A DNA stretch of 64,000 bases from SHLQ01 sp964610745. Its GTDB lineage: Bacteria; Actinomycetota; Acidimicrobiia; Acidimicrobiales; SHLQ01. This document shows positions 15,611 to 23,570 of the stretch, piece after piece (positions within the stretch are counted from its first letter, which is position 1; every line of letters begins with the position of its first letter). The translations under genes were made by a program, and so were the position numbers. Below the pieces are notes generated by a model that was given only the letters and a program-made list of their open reading frames with translations, ran no database searches and was not told the DNA's origin. The stretch lies in contig CAZSYL010000013.1 of NCBI GenBank assembly GCA_964610745.1, forward strand, positions 7,864 to 71,863, given 5' to 3'.

Positions 15611-16702
15611 ATGAAATTCCGATGTGAACGAGATGTACTCCTGGAAGCCCTCAGCACGGCTGGTCGTGCTGTTGGTGGTCGAGCGGGCAATATTGCATTG
15701 TCCGGTCTTCACCTCGAGCTAGCCGGCGATCAGCTCAGCGTCACCGGTTCTGATCTTGACCTGACCATCTCGCAGTCGATCACCGTCGCTGGTGATACCG
15801 ACGGCGTTGTGGTGATTCCCTCAAAGCTGATCGCCGACATTGTGCGAGCGCTCGGACCAGGTGCGGTCGATGTCATCGTCGATGGTGAGGAAGTACAGAT
15901 CACCGCGGGTCGGTCAGAGTTCTCGATGCGAACCATTCCCGCTGATGACTTCCCACGTCTCGGCGAACCCGAGGGCGACGAGGTTCGACTGAATGCAGCG
16001 GACTTGTCGGCATCGCTCAAACAGGTTGTGAAGGCAGCATCGGCTGATGACTCGCGACCAATCCTGACCGGTGTGCTCATGGCTGCCGAAGGTGAAGGCC
16101 TTCGTCTGGTGTCGACCGATTCGTACCGTCTTGCCGTTCGTGATCTTCCGGGCACATCGGTGCTGTCCGGCGACCAATCGGTACTGGTTCCTTCGCGTGC
16201 GCTGGCCGAACTCAGTCGGGTCTTTGGCGATAACGATGAAGTATCACTTCGTCTGGGCGAAAGAGATGCTCGATTTGCAGTTGGCGGAACCGAGGTGATG
16301 ACGCGACTCATCGAGGGGGAATTCCCGAACTACAGGGGGCTGATTCCAGATTCGTATCCGAATGTTCTGACGGTCAATCGAGCAGAGCTGCTCGATGCTG
16401 TTCGTCGTGTTCGGTTGATGGCGCAAGAGGCCACACCGATTCGTTTGAACATGAGCGAGAACGGACTCGAGCTGGTGGCGGTCACTCAAGACGTCGGACA
16501 AGCGCAGGAAATGATCGACGGAAGTTATGAAGGAGACGAACTTACCGTTGCGTTCAATCCCGATTATCTCCTCGATGGAATCGATGTCACCCCGAGCGAA
16601 GAGATCACCTTGCAGACCGTCGATTCGGTGAAACCTGCGATCATGCGCGGCGCGGACTCCGAGGATTTTCTCTACCTGCTTATGCCGGTTCGAGTGTCCT
16701 AG
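15611..16702 (+). CDS. dnaN: DNA polymerase III beta subunit (sliding clamp)
   Basis: A 363-residue clamp, normal length, with three repeated domains that form a dimeric ring around DNA and tether the polymerase. The N-terminus MKFRCERDVLLEALSTAGRAVGGR, the middle ADDSRPILTGVLMAAEGEGL and the C-terminal QTVDSVKPAIMRGADSEDFLYLLMPVRV are characteristic; the last part is the usual hydrophobic-pocket and LMP(V/M)R end. The next gene downstream is a convergent pterin dehydratase, so the common dnaN-recF-gyrB-gyrA order is broken here. Confidence 0.98.
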   Translation: MKFRCERDVLLEALSTAGRAVGGRAGNIALSGLHLELAGDQLSVTGSDLDLTISQSITVAGDTDGVVVIPSKLIADIVRALGPGAVDVIVDGEEVQITAGRSEFSMRTIPADDFPRLGEPEGDEVRLNAADLSASLKQVVKAASADDSRPILTGVLMAAEGEGLRLVSTDSYRLAVRDLPGTSVLSGDQSVLVPSRALAELSRVFGDNDEVSLRLGERDARFAVGGTEVMTRLIEGEFPNYRGLIPDSYPNVLTVNRAELLDAVRRVRLMAQEATPIRLNMSENGLELVAVTQDVGQAQEMIDGSYEGDELTVAFNPDYLLDGIDVTPSEEITLQTVDSVKPAIMRGADSEDFLYLLMPVRVS

Positions 16703-16719
16703 TTCAGCGCGTTCGTGAC

Positions 16720-17025
16720 TTACGCGGTCGCGTTGGCTGCAGCTACATCGATCTTTGCGGCAAGCTCAAAATCAAAGCGGGTAATTCCGTCCGCCTCGTG
16801 AGTGAACAAATCGATCTCGACTCGGTTGTAGACATTGCTCCAGTTCGGATGATGACTCGCTGCTTCAGCGTGTAACGCAACGGCGGACATGAAGCTGAAC
16901 GCTTCGATGAAGTTCGCGAAACTGAACTCACGTCGGAGACGTCCACTCACCAGATTCCAGTCGGGATTGAGTGTTACGAGTTGTTTGTTGACTTCATCGG
17001 TTGAGAGTTTGTCTGGGAATGCCAT
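16720..17025 (-). CDS. 4a-hydroxytetrahydrobiopterin dehydratase (pterin-4a-carbinolamine dehydratase)
   Basis: A 101-residue member of the PCD/DCoH family, which dehydrates the 4a-hydroxy-pterin formed by aromatic amino acid hydroxylases; bacterial members can also serve in molybdopterin or tetrahydromonapterin recycling. The active-site motif is HAEAASHHPNWSNVYNRV, with the His-His-Pro and the downstream Asn-Arg-Val. Normal length. It is transcribed toward dnaN, with 17 bases between the stops, and back-to-back with gpmI. No aromatic hydroxylase is in the window, so its substrate source is unknown. Confidence 0.92.
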   Translation of the reverse strand: MAFPDKLSTDEVNKQLVTLNPDWNLVSGRLRREFSFANFIEAFSFMSAVALHAEAASHHPNWSNVYNRVEIDLFTHEADGITRFDFELAAKIDVAAANATA

Positions 17026-17065
17026 GGCGTCAGTCTGACCGATATCAGAAAGCTATGGTGGAGAG

Positions 17066-18694
17066 ATGACGAACCTGCTTACGAAGCTTGAGAATCCAAT
17101 CGAACGACCAGGTCCCTTGTTGCTTGTTATCGCCGATGGCTTTGGTTGTGCTCCAAGTGATCCAAGCAACGCGATTTCGCAGGCGGAAAGCCCTCGGATC
17201 GATGCGCTCGCGACGTCAAAGCTCTCGACCGAACTTCGTGCGCACGGCAAAGCGGTTGGCCTGCCGACCGATGGCGATATGGGGAACAGCGAAGTTGGTC
17301 ATAACGCACTGGGCGCGGGCCGCATCTTTGCCCAAGGCGCAAAGCTTGTGAACAAGGCCGTTGCCAATCGTTCGATGTTTGAGGGCAGCGCGTGGACATT
17401 GGTTCGAGCAGCCGGCGAACAAGGCACACTCCACTTCATTGGACTTCATTCCGATGGAAATGTTCACTCTCACACGGATCACTTGTACGCGATGCTTCGC
17501 GAGGCGGCCGACACAGGTGTGACGAGCTGCGCGGTTCATATTCTCCATGACGGACGCGACGTCGAAGTCCGTTCGGCGTTGCGATATATCGAAGAGACCG
17601 AGGCTGTTCTCGCCGAGATCAACCAGGCTCACGAGGGTGTCGACTTCCGGATTGCATCTGGCGGAGGTCGAATGACGATCACCATGGATCGATACGGAGC
17701 CGACTGGCCAATGGTCGAGCGTGGATACAACGCGCACACCCATGGTATTGGCCGCCAGTTCTCGTCAGCCGCCGAAGCGGTCGAGACCATGTATGGCGAA
17801 TCTGATTCGGGCGATCAGTATCTTGATGAGTTTGTTGTTGTGGATGGGCAGGGTACGCCTGTCGGCACGATGTCAGACGGCGACGGAGTTGTGTTGTTCA
17901 ACTTCCGCGGCGATCGCGCGATCGAAATCAGCCAGGCGTACGACGATGAAGACTTCCCGTACTTCGATCGGGGCAGCAACCCTGACGTCGCATTCGTTGG
18001 TCTTCTTCAGTACGACGGTGACGCCTTCATCCCCACGAATTATCTGGTGGATCCACCGGCGATCGACGAAACGGTGAGTGAGTATCTGTGTGCACTGGGC
18101 CTTCGTAGTTTCGCAATCAGCGAGACGCAGAAGTTCGGTCATGTCACCTTCTTCTGGAACGGAAATAAATCCGGCTTTGTGAATGAGGAACTCGAAACCT
18201 ATGTCGAGATTCCGTCCGACAATGTCGAGTTCAACAAGACGCCGGCGATGAAACTTCTCGAGATCACTGAACAGACCATCGAAATGCTGCGCTCCGGAGA
18301 CTACGACTGGGGACGACTCAACTTCCCGAACCCCGACATGGTTGGCCACACCGGCGATCTCACCGCCACCATCGAGGCAATCCGTGTCCTCGAAGATTGC
18401 ATGGTTCGACTTCTCGAGGTGATCGACGAACTTGGGGGAGCGTTGATATTCACCGCCGATCACGGCAACGCCGACATCATGTACACCGAGAAGAACGGTG
18501 TGAAGACTCCACTCACGAGCCACACCCTTTCACCGGTTCCGTTTGCTATCCATGATCCAACAAATGAGGACTCACTCGAAGTTCGAACAAATGACCAGGA
18601 CGGCCTGAGCAATGTCGCGGCGACCTTGGTGAATCTGCTTGGTTATAAGGCTCCGGTGGATTACGACGAAAGTGTTCTCATTCAGAAACCATAG
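17066..18694 (+). CDS. gpmI: 2,3-bisphosphoglycerate-independent phosphoglycerate mutase
   Basis: A 542-residue glycolytic enzyme interconverting 3- and 2-phosphoglycerate with two Mn ions and a phosphoserine intermediate. LLLVIADGFG holds the first metal ligand, GDMGNSEVGHNALGAGR the catalytic Ser, and IFTADHGNAD the C-terminal metal ligands, followed by LTSHTLSPVPF. The usual length is 510-550 residues. The ATG has GGAGAG directly before it and also TATGGT six bases upstream, so a leaderless start is also possible. A lone gene between the pterin dehydratase and the dnaK operon. Confidence 0.96.
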   Translation: MTNLLTKLENPIERPGPLLLVIADGFGCAPSDPSNAISQAESPRIDALATSKLSTELRAHGKAVGLPTDGDMGNSEVGHNALGAGRIFAQGAKLVNKAVANRSMFEGSAWTLVRAAGEQGTLHFIGLHSDGNVHSHTDHLYAMLREAADTGVTSCAVHILHDGRDVEVRSALRYIEETEAVLAEINQAHEGVDFRIASGGGRMTITMDRYGADWPMVERGYNAHTHGIGRQFSSAAEAVETMYGESDSGDQYLDEFVVVDGQGTPVGTMSDGDGVVLFNFRGDRAIEISQAYDDEDFPYFDRGSNPDVAFVGLLQYDGDAFIPTNYLVDPPAIDETVSEYLCALGLRSFAISETQKFGHVTFFWNGNKSGFVNEELETYVEIPSDNVEFNKTPAMKLLEITEQTIEMLRSGDYDWGRLNFPNPDMVGHTGDLTATIEAIRVLEDCMVRLLEVIDELGGALIFTADHGNADIMYTEKNGVKTPLTSHTLSPVPFAIHDPTNEDSLEVRTNDQDGLSNVAATLVNLLGYKAPVDYDESVLIQKP

Positions 18695-18727
18695 ATCTGC
18701 CTGATTTCGGGCCGTAAACCGGTTTTC

Positions 18728-18750
18728 TTCCCACGCCTGGGAATATCTTT
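18728..18750 (+). terminator. Possible weak terminator after gpmI
   Basis: A six-bp stem TTCCCA-CGCC-TGGGAA (18728-18743) followed by TATCTTT. The stem is short and the T tract poor, but it sits between the gpmI stop and the dnaK promoter region. Confidence 0.3.
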
Positions 18751-18762
18751 CCCTAGGTGGAA

Positions 18763-18783
18763 GTTGAGTGTGATCGACTAAGG
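18763..18783. promoter_or_regulatory. HAIR-like HspR operator upstream of dnaK
   Basis: GTTGAGT-N7-ACTAAGG resembles the HspR inverted repeat CTTGAGT-N7-ACTCAAG: the left arm has one mismatch and the right arm two, with the exact 7-base spacing. It lies 135 bases before the dnaK ATG, in an operon that ends with hspR. The assignment is strengthened by the better copy upstream of clpB. Confidence 0.7.
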
Positions 18784-18917
18784 ATTTGCTCCAGTCCATG
18801 AGACCCCGGCAACGGTGGGCCCAATGGGTCCTCACACCACGTCGGTGGTCTTCTAGACTTGAGCGCAGTCCACGCAAGTCTTCAACGTCTTCCAAGTAGA
18901 AAATTCAGGAGTTACAC

Positions 18918-20768
18918 ATGTCCAAGGCAGTAGGTATCGACCTCGGAACGACCAACTCGGTGGTCAGCGTCCTCGAAGGTGGCGATCCCGTCGTCATTGC
19001 AAACTCAGAAGGCTCACGCACGACCCCTTCGGTGGTCGCGTTCGCAAAGGATGGCGAAGTTCTCGTCGGAGAGGTCGCCAAGCGTCAGGCCATCACCAAC
19101 CCCGATCGCACGATTCGATCGGTCAAGCGCCATATGGGCACGGGCTGGAAGATCGACATCGATGGCAAGAACTACACCAGCCAGGAAATCTCGGCTCGCA
19201 CGCTCATGAAGCTCAAGCGCGATGCTGAGGCATACCTTGGCGAGTCGGTCACCCAGGCCGTCATTACCGTTCCTGCGTACTTCGATGATGCGCAGCGCAC
19301 TGCAACCCAGGAGGCCGGAACGGTCGCTGGTCTTGAGGTGCTCCGAATCATCAACGAGCCAACAGCCGCTGCGTTGGCCTATGGACTCGACAAGGGCGAC
19401 GAAGACCAGACGATTCTCGTCTTCGACCTCGGTGGCGGAACTTTCGACGTCTCGGTTCTCGAGATCGGCGACGGTGTCTTTGAGGTTCGCTCGACACATG
19501 GCGACACCAGCCTCGGCGGAGACGATTGGGATGAGGCCATCATCGAATGGCTCGTCACCAGCTTCAAGAACGACCACGGCGTGGATCTCGGCAGCGATTC
19601 AATGGCTGGACAGCGTCTCAAGGAGGCAGCCGAAAAGGCCAAGATCGAGCTTTCCCAGGTTCAGCAGACACAGATCAACCTGCCGTTCATTACTGCAACG
19701 GACTCTGGTCCTCTCCACCTCGACTACAGCTTGAGCCGTTCGAAGTTTGAAGAGCTCACCTCTGACCTGCTGCAGCGCACCCGCGTGCCGTTCGAGCAGG
19801 CAATCAAGGATGCTGGCCTCACCAAGGGCGAGGTCGACCATGTCATCCTCGTCGGTGGATCGACGCGTATGCCTGCAGTTGCAGAGCTCGTCCAGGAGCT
19901 CACCGGCAACGAGCCGAACAAGACTGTAAACCCTGACGAAGTTGTCGCTGTTGGCGCCGCTGTTCAGGCTGGTGTGCTGAAGGGCGAGGTCAAGGATGTC
20001 CTCCTCCTCGATGTCACGCCACTGTCGCTCGGTATCGAAACCAAGGGCGGTGTCATGACCAAGCTCATCGACCGCAACACCACGATTCCCACAAAGCGGA
20101 CCGAGGTCTTTACCACCGCTGACGACAACCAGCCATCGGTTGAAATCCACGTGCTCCAGGGTGAGCGCGATATGTCCGCCTACAACAAGACGCTCGGCAA
20201 GTTCCAGCTCGTTGATCTACCACCTGCTCCACGCGGTGTTCCCCAGATCGAGGTCACCTTCGACATCGATGCCAACGGCATCGTGCACGTGTCGGCAAAG
20301 GACCGAGCTACGGACAAGGAACAGTCCATGACCATTACTGGTCAGAGCTCGCTCGACAACGACGTCATCGATCAGATGGTCCGTGACGCTGAAGCGCACG
20401 CCGAGGAAGATTCTCGTCGTCGCTCGGAGGCCGAAGTCCGCAACAACGCTGACTCGCTCGTCTACCAGACCGAAAAGCTCCTCCGTGAACAGGGTGAGAA
20501 GTTCGAAGGTGATGAGAAGTCCGATGTCGAAGGCAAGCTGGCCGACCTCAAGACCTCACTCGCTGGTGAGGACACCGAGGACATCAAGGACAAGACCGAA
20601 GCACTCATGACCTCGTCGCAAGGCTTCTCACAGCGTCTGTACGAAGAGGCTGCAGCCGAAAACGCTGAGCCACAGGATGGCGACTTCGCCGACTCGGCAA
20701 GTGATGACGATGTCGTCGACGCCGAGATCATCGAGGACGAGCCAGAGGCTGAGGACGAAGATGAGTAG
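18918..20768 (+). CDS. dnaK: Molecular chaperone DnaK (Hsp70)
   Basis: A 616-residue Hsp70 that folds proteins with DnaJ and GrpE. N-terminal ATPase signatures are all present: VGIDLGTTNSVVSV, VFDLGGGTFDVSVLE and VILVGGSTRMPAV, and the linker VLLLDVTPLSLGIE leads into the peptide-binding domain (TTIPTKRTEVFTTADDNQ). The C-terminus is acidic and ends DEDE, without the EEVD of eukaryotic cytosolic forms. CAGGAG lies about nine bases before the ATG. The stop overlaps grpE by eight bases. Control is probably by HspR through the upstream HAIR-like site. Confidence 0.99.
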   Translation: MSKAVGIDLGTTNSVVSVLEGGDPVVIANSEGSRTTPSVVAFAKDGEVLVGEVAKRQAITNPDRTIRSVKRHMGTGWKIDIDGKNYTSQEISARTLMKLKRDAEAYLGESVTQAVITVPAYFDDAQRTATQEAGTVAGLEVLRIINEPTAAALAYGLDKGDEDQTILVFDLGGGTFDVSVLEIGDGVFEVRSTHGDTSLGGDDWDEAIIEWLVTSFKNDHGVDLGSDSMAGQRLKEAAEKAKIELSQVQQTQINLPFITATDSGPLHLDYSLSRSKFEELTSDLLQRTRVPFEQAIKDAGLTKGEVDHVILVGGSTRMPAVAELVQELTGNEPNKTVNPDEVVAVGAAVQAGVLKGEVKDVLLLDVTPLSLGIETKGGVMTKLIDRNTTIPTKRTEVFTTADDNQPSVEIHVLQGERDMSAYNKTLGKFQLVDLPPAPRGVPQIEVTFDIDANGIVHVSAKDRATDKEQSMTITGQSSLDNDVIDQMVRDAEAHAEEDSRRRSEAEVRNNADSLVYQTEKLLREQGEKFEGDEKSDVEGKLADLKTSLAGEDTEDIKDKTEALMTSSQGFSQRLYEEAAAENAEPQDGDFADSASDDDVVDAEIIEDEPEAEDEDE

Positions 20769-21390
20769 TGCTGAAGCGGCTGGCGACGATCAGTCGGCAA
20801 TCGATGCACTCGTTGGCGAAGTAATGGACGGTCGCGATGCAGCCGAAGCAGCAAAGGCACCGAACGTGACTGCCAGCGCGGAGGCTGCGGAGGACACTGA
20901 CACCAAAAAGGTGAAGGTTGACTTCGTGTCCGGCCAGGCGCCAGAGCAGTCTGGCGACGCCGACGAGCTTGCATCGGTCCGTGCCGAGCGAGATTCGTAC
21001 CTAGCAGACTCACAACGCTTGGCCGCAGACTTCGCGAACTTCCGCAAGCAATCTGAAAAGCGGGTTACCGATGCTGCTGCGGCCCAGTCTGCTGGGCTGG
21101 TTCGAGACCTCATTCCGGTTCTCGATGCCTGCGATGCCGCGTTGGTTCAGGATCCGGAGTCTTCGGCTGGTCCAATTCGAAGTGCGCTGATCAGCGAGCT
21201 CGAGAAGAACGGCCTCGAACTGTTGGCTCCGGTCGATGGTGAGGCGTTTGATCCCGAGCAACACGAAGCGGTCATGCACGAAGCTGGCGACGATGACAGC
21301 GATGGCCCATCGGTGGCTGAGGTGCTTCGCGCCGGTTACCTGTGGAAGGGACGCGTCGTGCGCCCAGCCATGGTCAAAGTGGTTGGCTAG
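20761..21390 (+). CDS. grpE: Nucleotide exchange factor GrpE
   Basis: A 209-residue protein that releases ADP from DnaK. I take the ATG at 20761 (MSSAEAAGDDQ), which overlaps the dnaK stop, rather than in-frame codons inside dnaK. An acidic disordered N-terminus of about 60 residues precedes the long coiled-coil (RAERDSYLADSQRLAADFANFRKQSEKR) and the compact C-terminal beta domain, ending GYLWKGRVVRPAMVKVVG, the normal GrpE ending (signature FDPEQHEAV). Confidence 0.96.
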   Translation: MSSAEAAGDDQSAIDALVGEVMDGRDAAEAAKAPNVTASAEAAEDTDTKKVKVDFVSGQAPEQSGDADELASVRAERDSYLADSQRLAADFANFRKQSEKRVTDAAAAQSAGLVRDLIPVLDACDAALVQDPESSAGPIRSALISELEKNGLELLAPVDGEAFDPEQHEAVMHEAGDDDSDGPSVAEVLRAGYLWKGRVVRPAMVKVVG

Positions 21391-21446
21391 CGGGCGCGAC
21401 GGCGCAATTCCAAGTTTGTTTAGAGCTCGTCAGGAGGTGAGTAATT

Positions 21447-22400
21447 GTGGAAGGCCAACGTGAATGGATCGAGAAGGACTACTACAAGACCCTCGGGGTC
21501 GATAAGTCCGCATCTGCGAAAGACATAACCAAGGCGTACCGCAACCTCGCCCGCAAGTATCACCCCGATACGAATCAGGGTGACGCGAAGGCCGAGGAGA
21601 AGTTCAAGGAAATCTCCGGTGCCTACGATGTCGTCGGCGACGAGGAAACGCGCAAGAAGTACGATGAGATACGTCGACTCGGTGGGGGAGGATTCCACCC
21701 CGGTGGCGGCGGTTTCTCATCGGGTGGTGGCTTTCCCGGCGGCGCAGGGGGACCCCGCGACGTTGGTGATCTCGGTGACCTTTCCGACCTGCTCGGCGGC
21801 CTCTTCGGAGGCGCGCGCGGCGGTGCCTCAAGTCGTGGTGGTTTCGGTGGGTTTGGTCCGATGCCCGGCACCGACCTTCAGGCTCGGTTGACCCTGACCT
21901 TTGAAGAAGGCGTACATGGCGTCACGAAGTCTGTGCGTATCAACTCCGAAGCACTCGACCGTCCAATGGAAGTCAACGTGCGGATTCCACCAGGCGTCTC
22001 CGACGGTCAGCGAATTCGCGTGGCCGGCAAGGGAGCACCTTCTCGCGAAGGTGGTGAACCCGGTGACCTTTTGGTCACGGTGTCGATCTCGGGACATTCG
22101 GTGTTCGAGCGTGATGGGCTTGACCTTTTGGTCGATGTGCCAATCACGTATGCCGAAGCAGTACTTGGCTCAAAGGTGAAGTTGCCGACGCTCAATGGAG
22201 CGTCGGTCAAGGTCAAGATTCCCGCTGGCACGCAGTCGGGTAAGGTCTTCCGTGTTCGTGGTCGAGGGGTCCAGGGCTCGTCGGGTACCGGCGATCTTCT
22301 CGCCACCGTGACGGTTCACATACCGGAGAGTCTTGGTGAGCGCGAACGTGAGCTCATCGAAGAGTTGGCCGAAGTCTCCGAACCGGCACCGAGGGGATAA
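21447..22400 (+). CDS. dnaJ: DnaJ-type co-chaperone lacking the zinc finger
   Basis: A 317-residue J-domain protein that stimulates the DnaK ATPase. The GTG start at 21447 has a strong AGGAGGTG about eight bases upstream. The J domain (about residues 10-75) contains the essential HPD in ARKYHPDTNQG. A Gly/Phe-rich segment follows (to about 140), then the two C-terminal beta domains (LTLTFEEGVHGVTKSV, VRIPPGVSDGQRIRVAGKG, FRVRGRGV). There are no CxxCxGxG repeats at all, so this is a class B (CbpA-like) DnaJ. Such proteins are often called DnaJ2 in actinobacteria. It lies between grpE and hspR in the operon. Confidence 0.95.
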   Translation: MEGQREWIEKDYYKTLGVDKSASAKDITKAYRNLARKYHPDTNQGDAKAEEKFKEISGAYDVVGDEETRKKYDEIRRLGGGGFHPGGGGFSSGGGFPGGAGGPRDVGDLGDLSDLLGGLFGGARGGASSRGGFGGFGPMPGTDLQARLTLTFEEGVHGVTKSVRINSEALDRPMEVNVRIPPGVSDGQRIRVAGKGAPSREGGEPGDLLVTVSISGHSVFERDGLDLLVDVPITYAEAVLGSKVKLPTLNGASVKVKIPAGTQSGKVFRVRGRGVQGSSGTGDLLATVTVHIPESLGERERELIEELAEVSEPAPRG

Positions 22401-22402
22401 CA

Positions 22403-22786
22403 ATGGCGGCACGTAAGGCAACCTATGTCATTTCGGTCGCTGCGGAGTTGTGTGGAATGCATCCACAGACGCTTCGGATCTACGAGCGTAAAGGTCTGCT
22501 GCAACCAGCGCGAACCGCAGGTGGTTCGCGCCGGTACAGCGATGCCGATGTTGCATTGCTGCTACGCATTTCCGAGCTCACCTCCGATGGGATGAACCTC
22601 TCTGGGGTAAAGCGAGTTCTCGCACTCGAAACCCGGGTGGCCGAACTCGAAGCCGAGCTCGCAAAGCACCGCTCGAAGTCGAAGTCCGTCGATGAGGCGG
22701 TTCGCAAGGTCGAACAGAGCAATCGCCGAGACCTTGTTCCGCTGCGTCAGACCGTCACTGTCTACAAGCGTCGATCGAACAATTAA
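22403..22786 (+). CDS. hspR: HspR, MerR-family heat-shock repressor
   Basis: A 127-residue MerR-type regulator. The DNA-binding domain is VISVAAELCGMHPQTLRIYERKGLLQPARTAGGSRRYSDADV (residues about 10-52), with the winged helix-turn-helix spelled by HPQTLRIYERKG and SRRYS. A coiled coil follows (RVAELEAELAKHRSK). Last gene of the dnaK operon, two bases after dnaJ, the same position as in Streptomyces and Mycobacterium, where HspR binds HAIR with DnaK as co-repressor. Two HAIR-like sites (18763 and 27393) are in the window, so it likely controls its own operon and clpB. Confidence 0.93.
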   Translation: MAARKATYVISVAAELCGMHPQTLRIYERKGLLQPARTAGGSRRYSDADVALLLRISELTSDGMNLSGVKRVLALETRVAELEAELAKHRSKSKSVDEAVRKVEQSNRRDLVPLRQTVTVYKRRSNN

Positions 22787-22803
22787 GGCTCACACCGACC
22801 TCG

Positions 22804-23463
22804 CTAGCGATGGGCGTCGGTATTCGTGATGGCCAATATCGCGTCGGGCGTCGCGGGACTTCCACGGAGGTCGGCTGCGGGGATGGGTTGACCCCACGTT
22901 GAAGTGAGCGGCACGACACCAGCCCAATGCGGACCTGCCATGTCGGCTTCTTCATCGACGGGGTCGCCGTCACGGACCTTCGCGGATACCTCGTCGAGAG
23001 GCACGGAGAGCACGAGCGTTTTGCGAACATCGCTCGAACTGGGAGCGCGGGCTGTATCCCAGATTTTGACGATGTGATCGTTGATTACCGCCAGCGCGGC
23101 CATCTTTTGGTCAGGGTCGTCGATGGCGGTTGCGGTCCCACGGACGACGACGGATCGGTAGTTCATCGAATTGTGGAACGGTGTCCGCGCCACGACGAGC
23201 CCGTCGACGATCGTGATCGTCAAGCACACGTCGATGTCGCGACCGGCGACCATCATGGCGTTCGCGAGTGCTCCGTGGACGAGAATTTCATCACCGCGAA
23301 CGCCGTAGGCCATCGGAAGGACAATCGGTCCATCGGAAGTATTGACTCCGACATGGGCAATCACGCCGTGACGCAAAATGTTGTCGATCTGCTCTCGTTC
23401 GTAGACGGCGCGATTAGCGCCTCGTCGAACCGTTGTACGCGCAGATGCTGGTGTTGTTGTCAT
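22804..23463 (-). CDS. Pyridoxamine 5'-phosphate oxidase-related, FMN-binding split-barrel protein
   Basis: A 219-residue flavoprotein of the Pyridox_ox_2 type (flavin-nucleotide-binding). The split-barrel core is visible: GVIAHVGVNTSDGPIVLPMAYGVRGDEILVHGA, then DVCLTITIVDGLVVARTPFHNSMNYRSVVVRG, the usual flavin-contact strand, and a C-terminal helical region. It is not the PdxH enzyme itself, which is longer and has different signature motifs. It is divergent from a MocR regulator with a shared operator, so it is probably the regulator's target and may act on a B6 vitamer or another small substrate. Substrate not established. Confidence 0.85.
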   Translation of the reverse strand: MTTTPASARTTVRRGANRAVYEREQIDNILRHGVIAHVGVNTSDGPIVLPMAYGVRGDEILVHGALANAMMVAGRDIDVCLTITIVDGLVVARTPFHNSMNYRSVVVRGTATAIDDPDQKMAALAVINDHIVKIWDTARAPSSSDVRKTLVLSVPLDEVSAKVRDGDPVDEEADMAGPHWAGVVPLTSTWGQPIPAADLRGSPATPDAILAITNTDAHR

Positions 23464-23511
23464 TGCTCAGTTCCTAACGTCGAAGTTGCGGACGTAGTTG
23501 TAGAAGGTATT

Positions 23512-23547
23512 ATGTACTAGTACATTAAATGTTATTGACTAGTACAT
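23512..23547. promoter_or_regulatory. Probable MocR operator between divergent genes
   Basis: Two direct copies of ACTAGTACAT (23516-23525 and 23538-23547), 22 bases apart start to start (two helical turns). The first extends to a perfect palindrome ATGTACTAGTACAT (23512-23525). Direct repeats spaced by whole turns are the usual MocR/PdxR target. The sites lie between the two starts, 24-59 bases before the MocR GTG. Confidence 0.75.
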
Positions 23548-23570
23548 ACTGAGAGTGATGGTAGCTTTCC

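Noticed and set aside
18695..18917. Possible small gene between gpmI and dnaK
   Set aside because: No start with a ribosome-binding site; the HAIR-like site and promoter context explain the spacer.
22787..22823. Inverted repeat CACCGAC/GTCGGT near the end of the hspR and PNPOx genes
   Set aside because: The stem is imperfect, lies partly in the coding end of the PNPOx-like gene and has no T tract on either strand.
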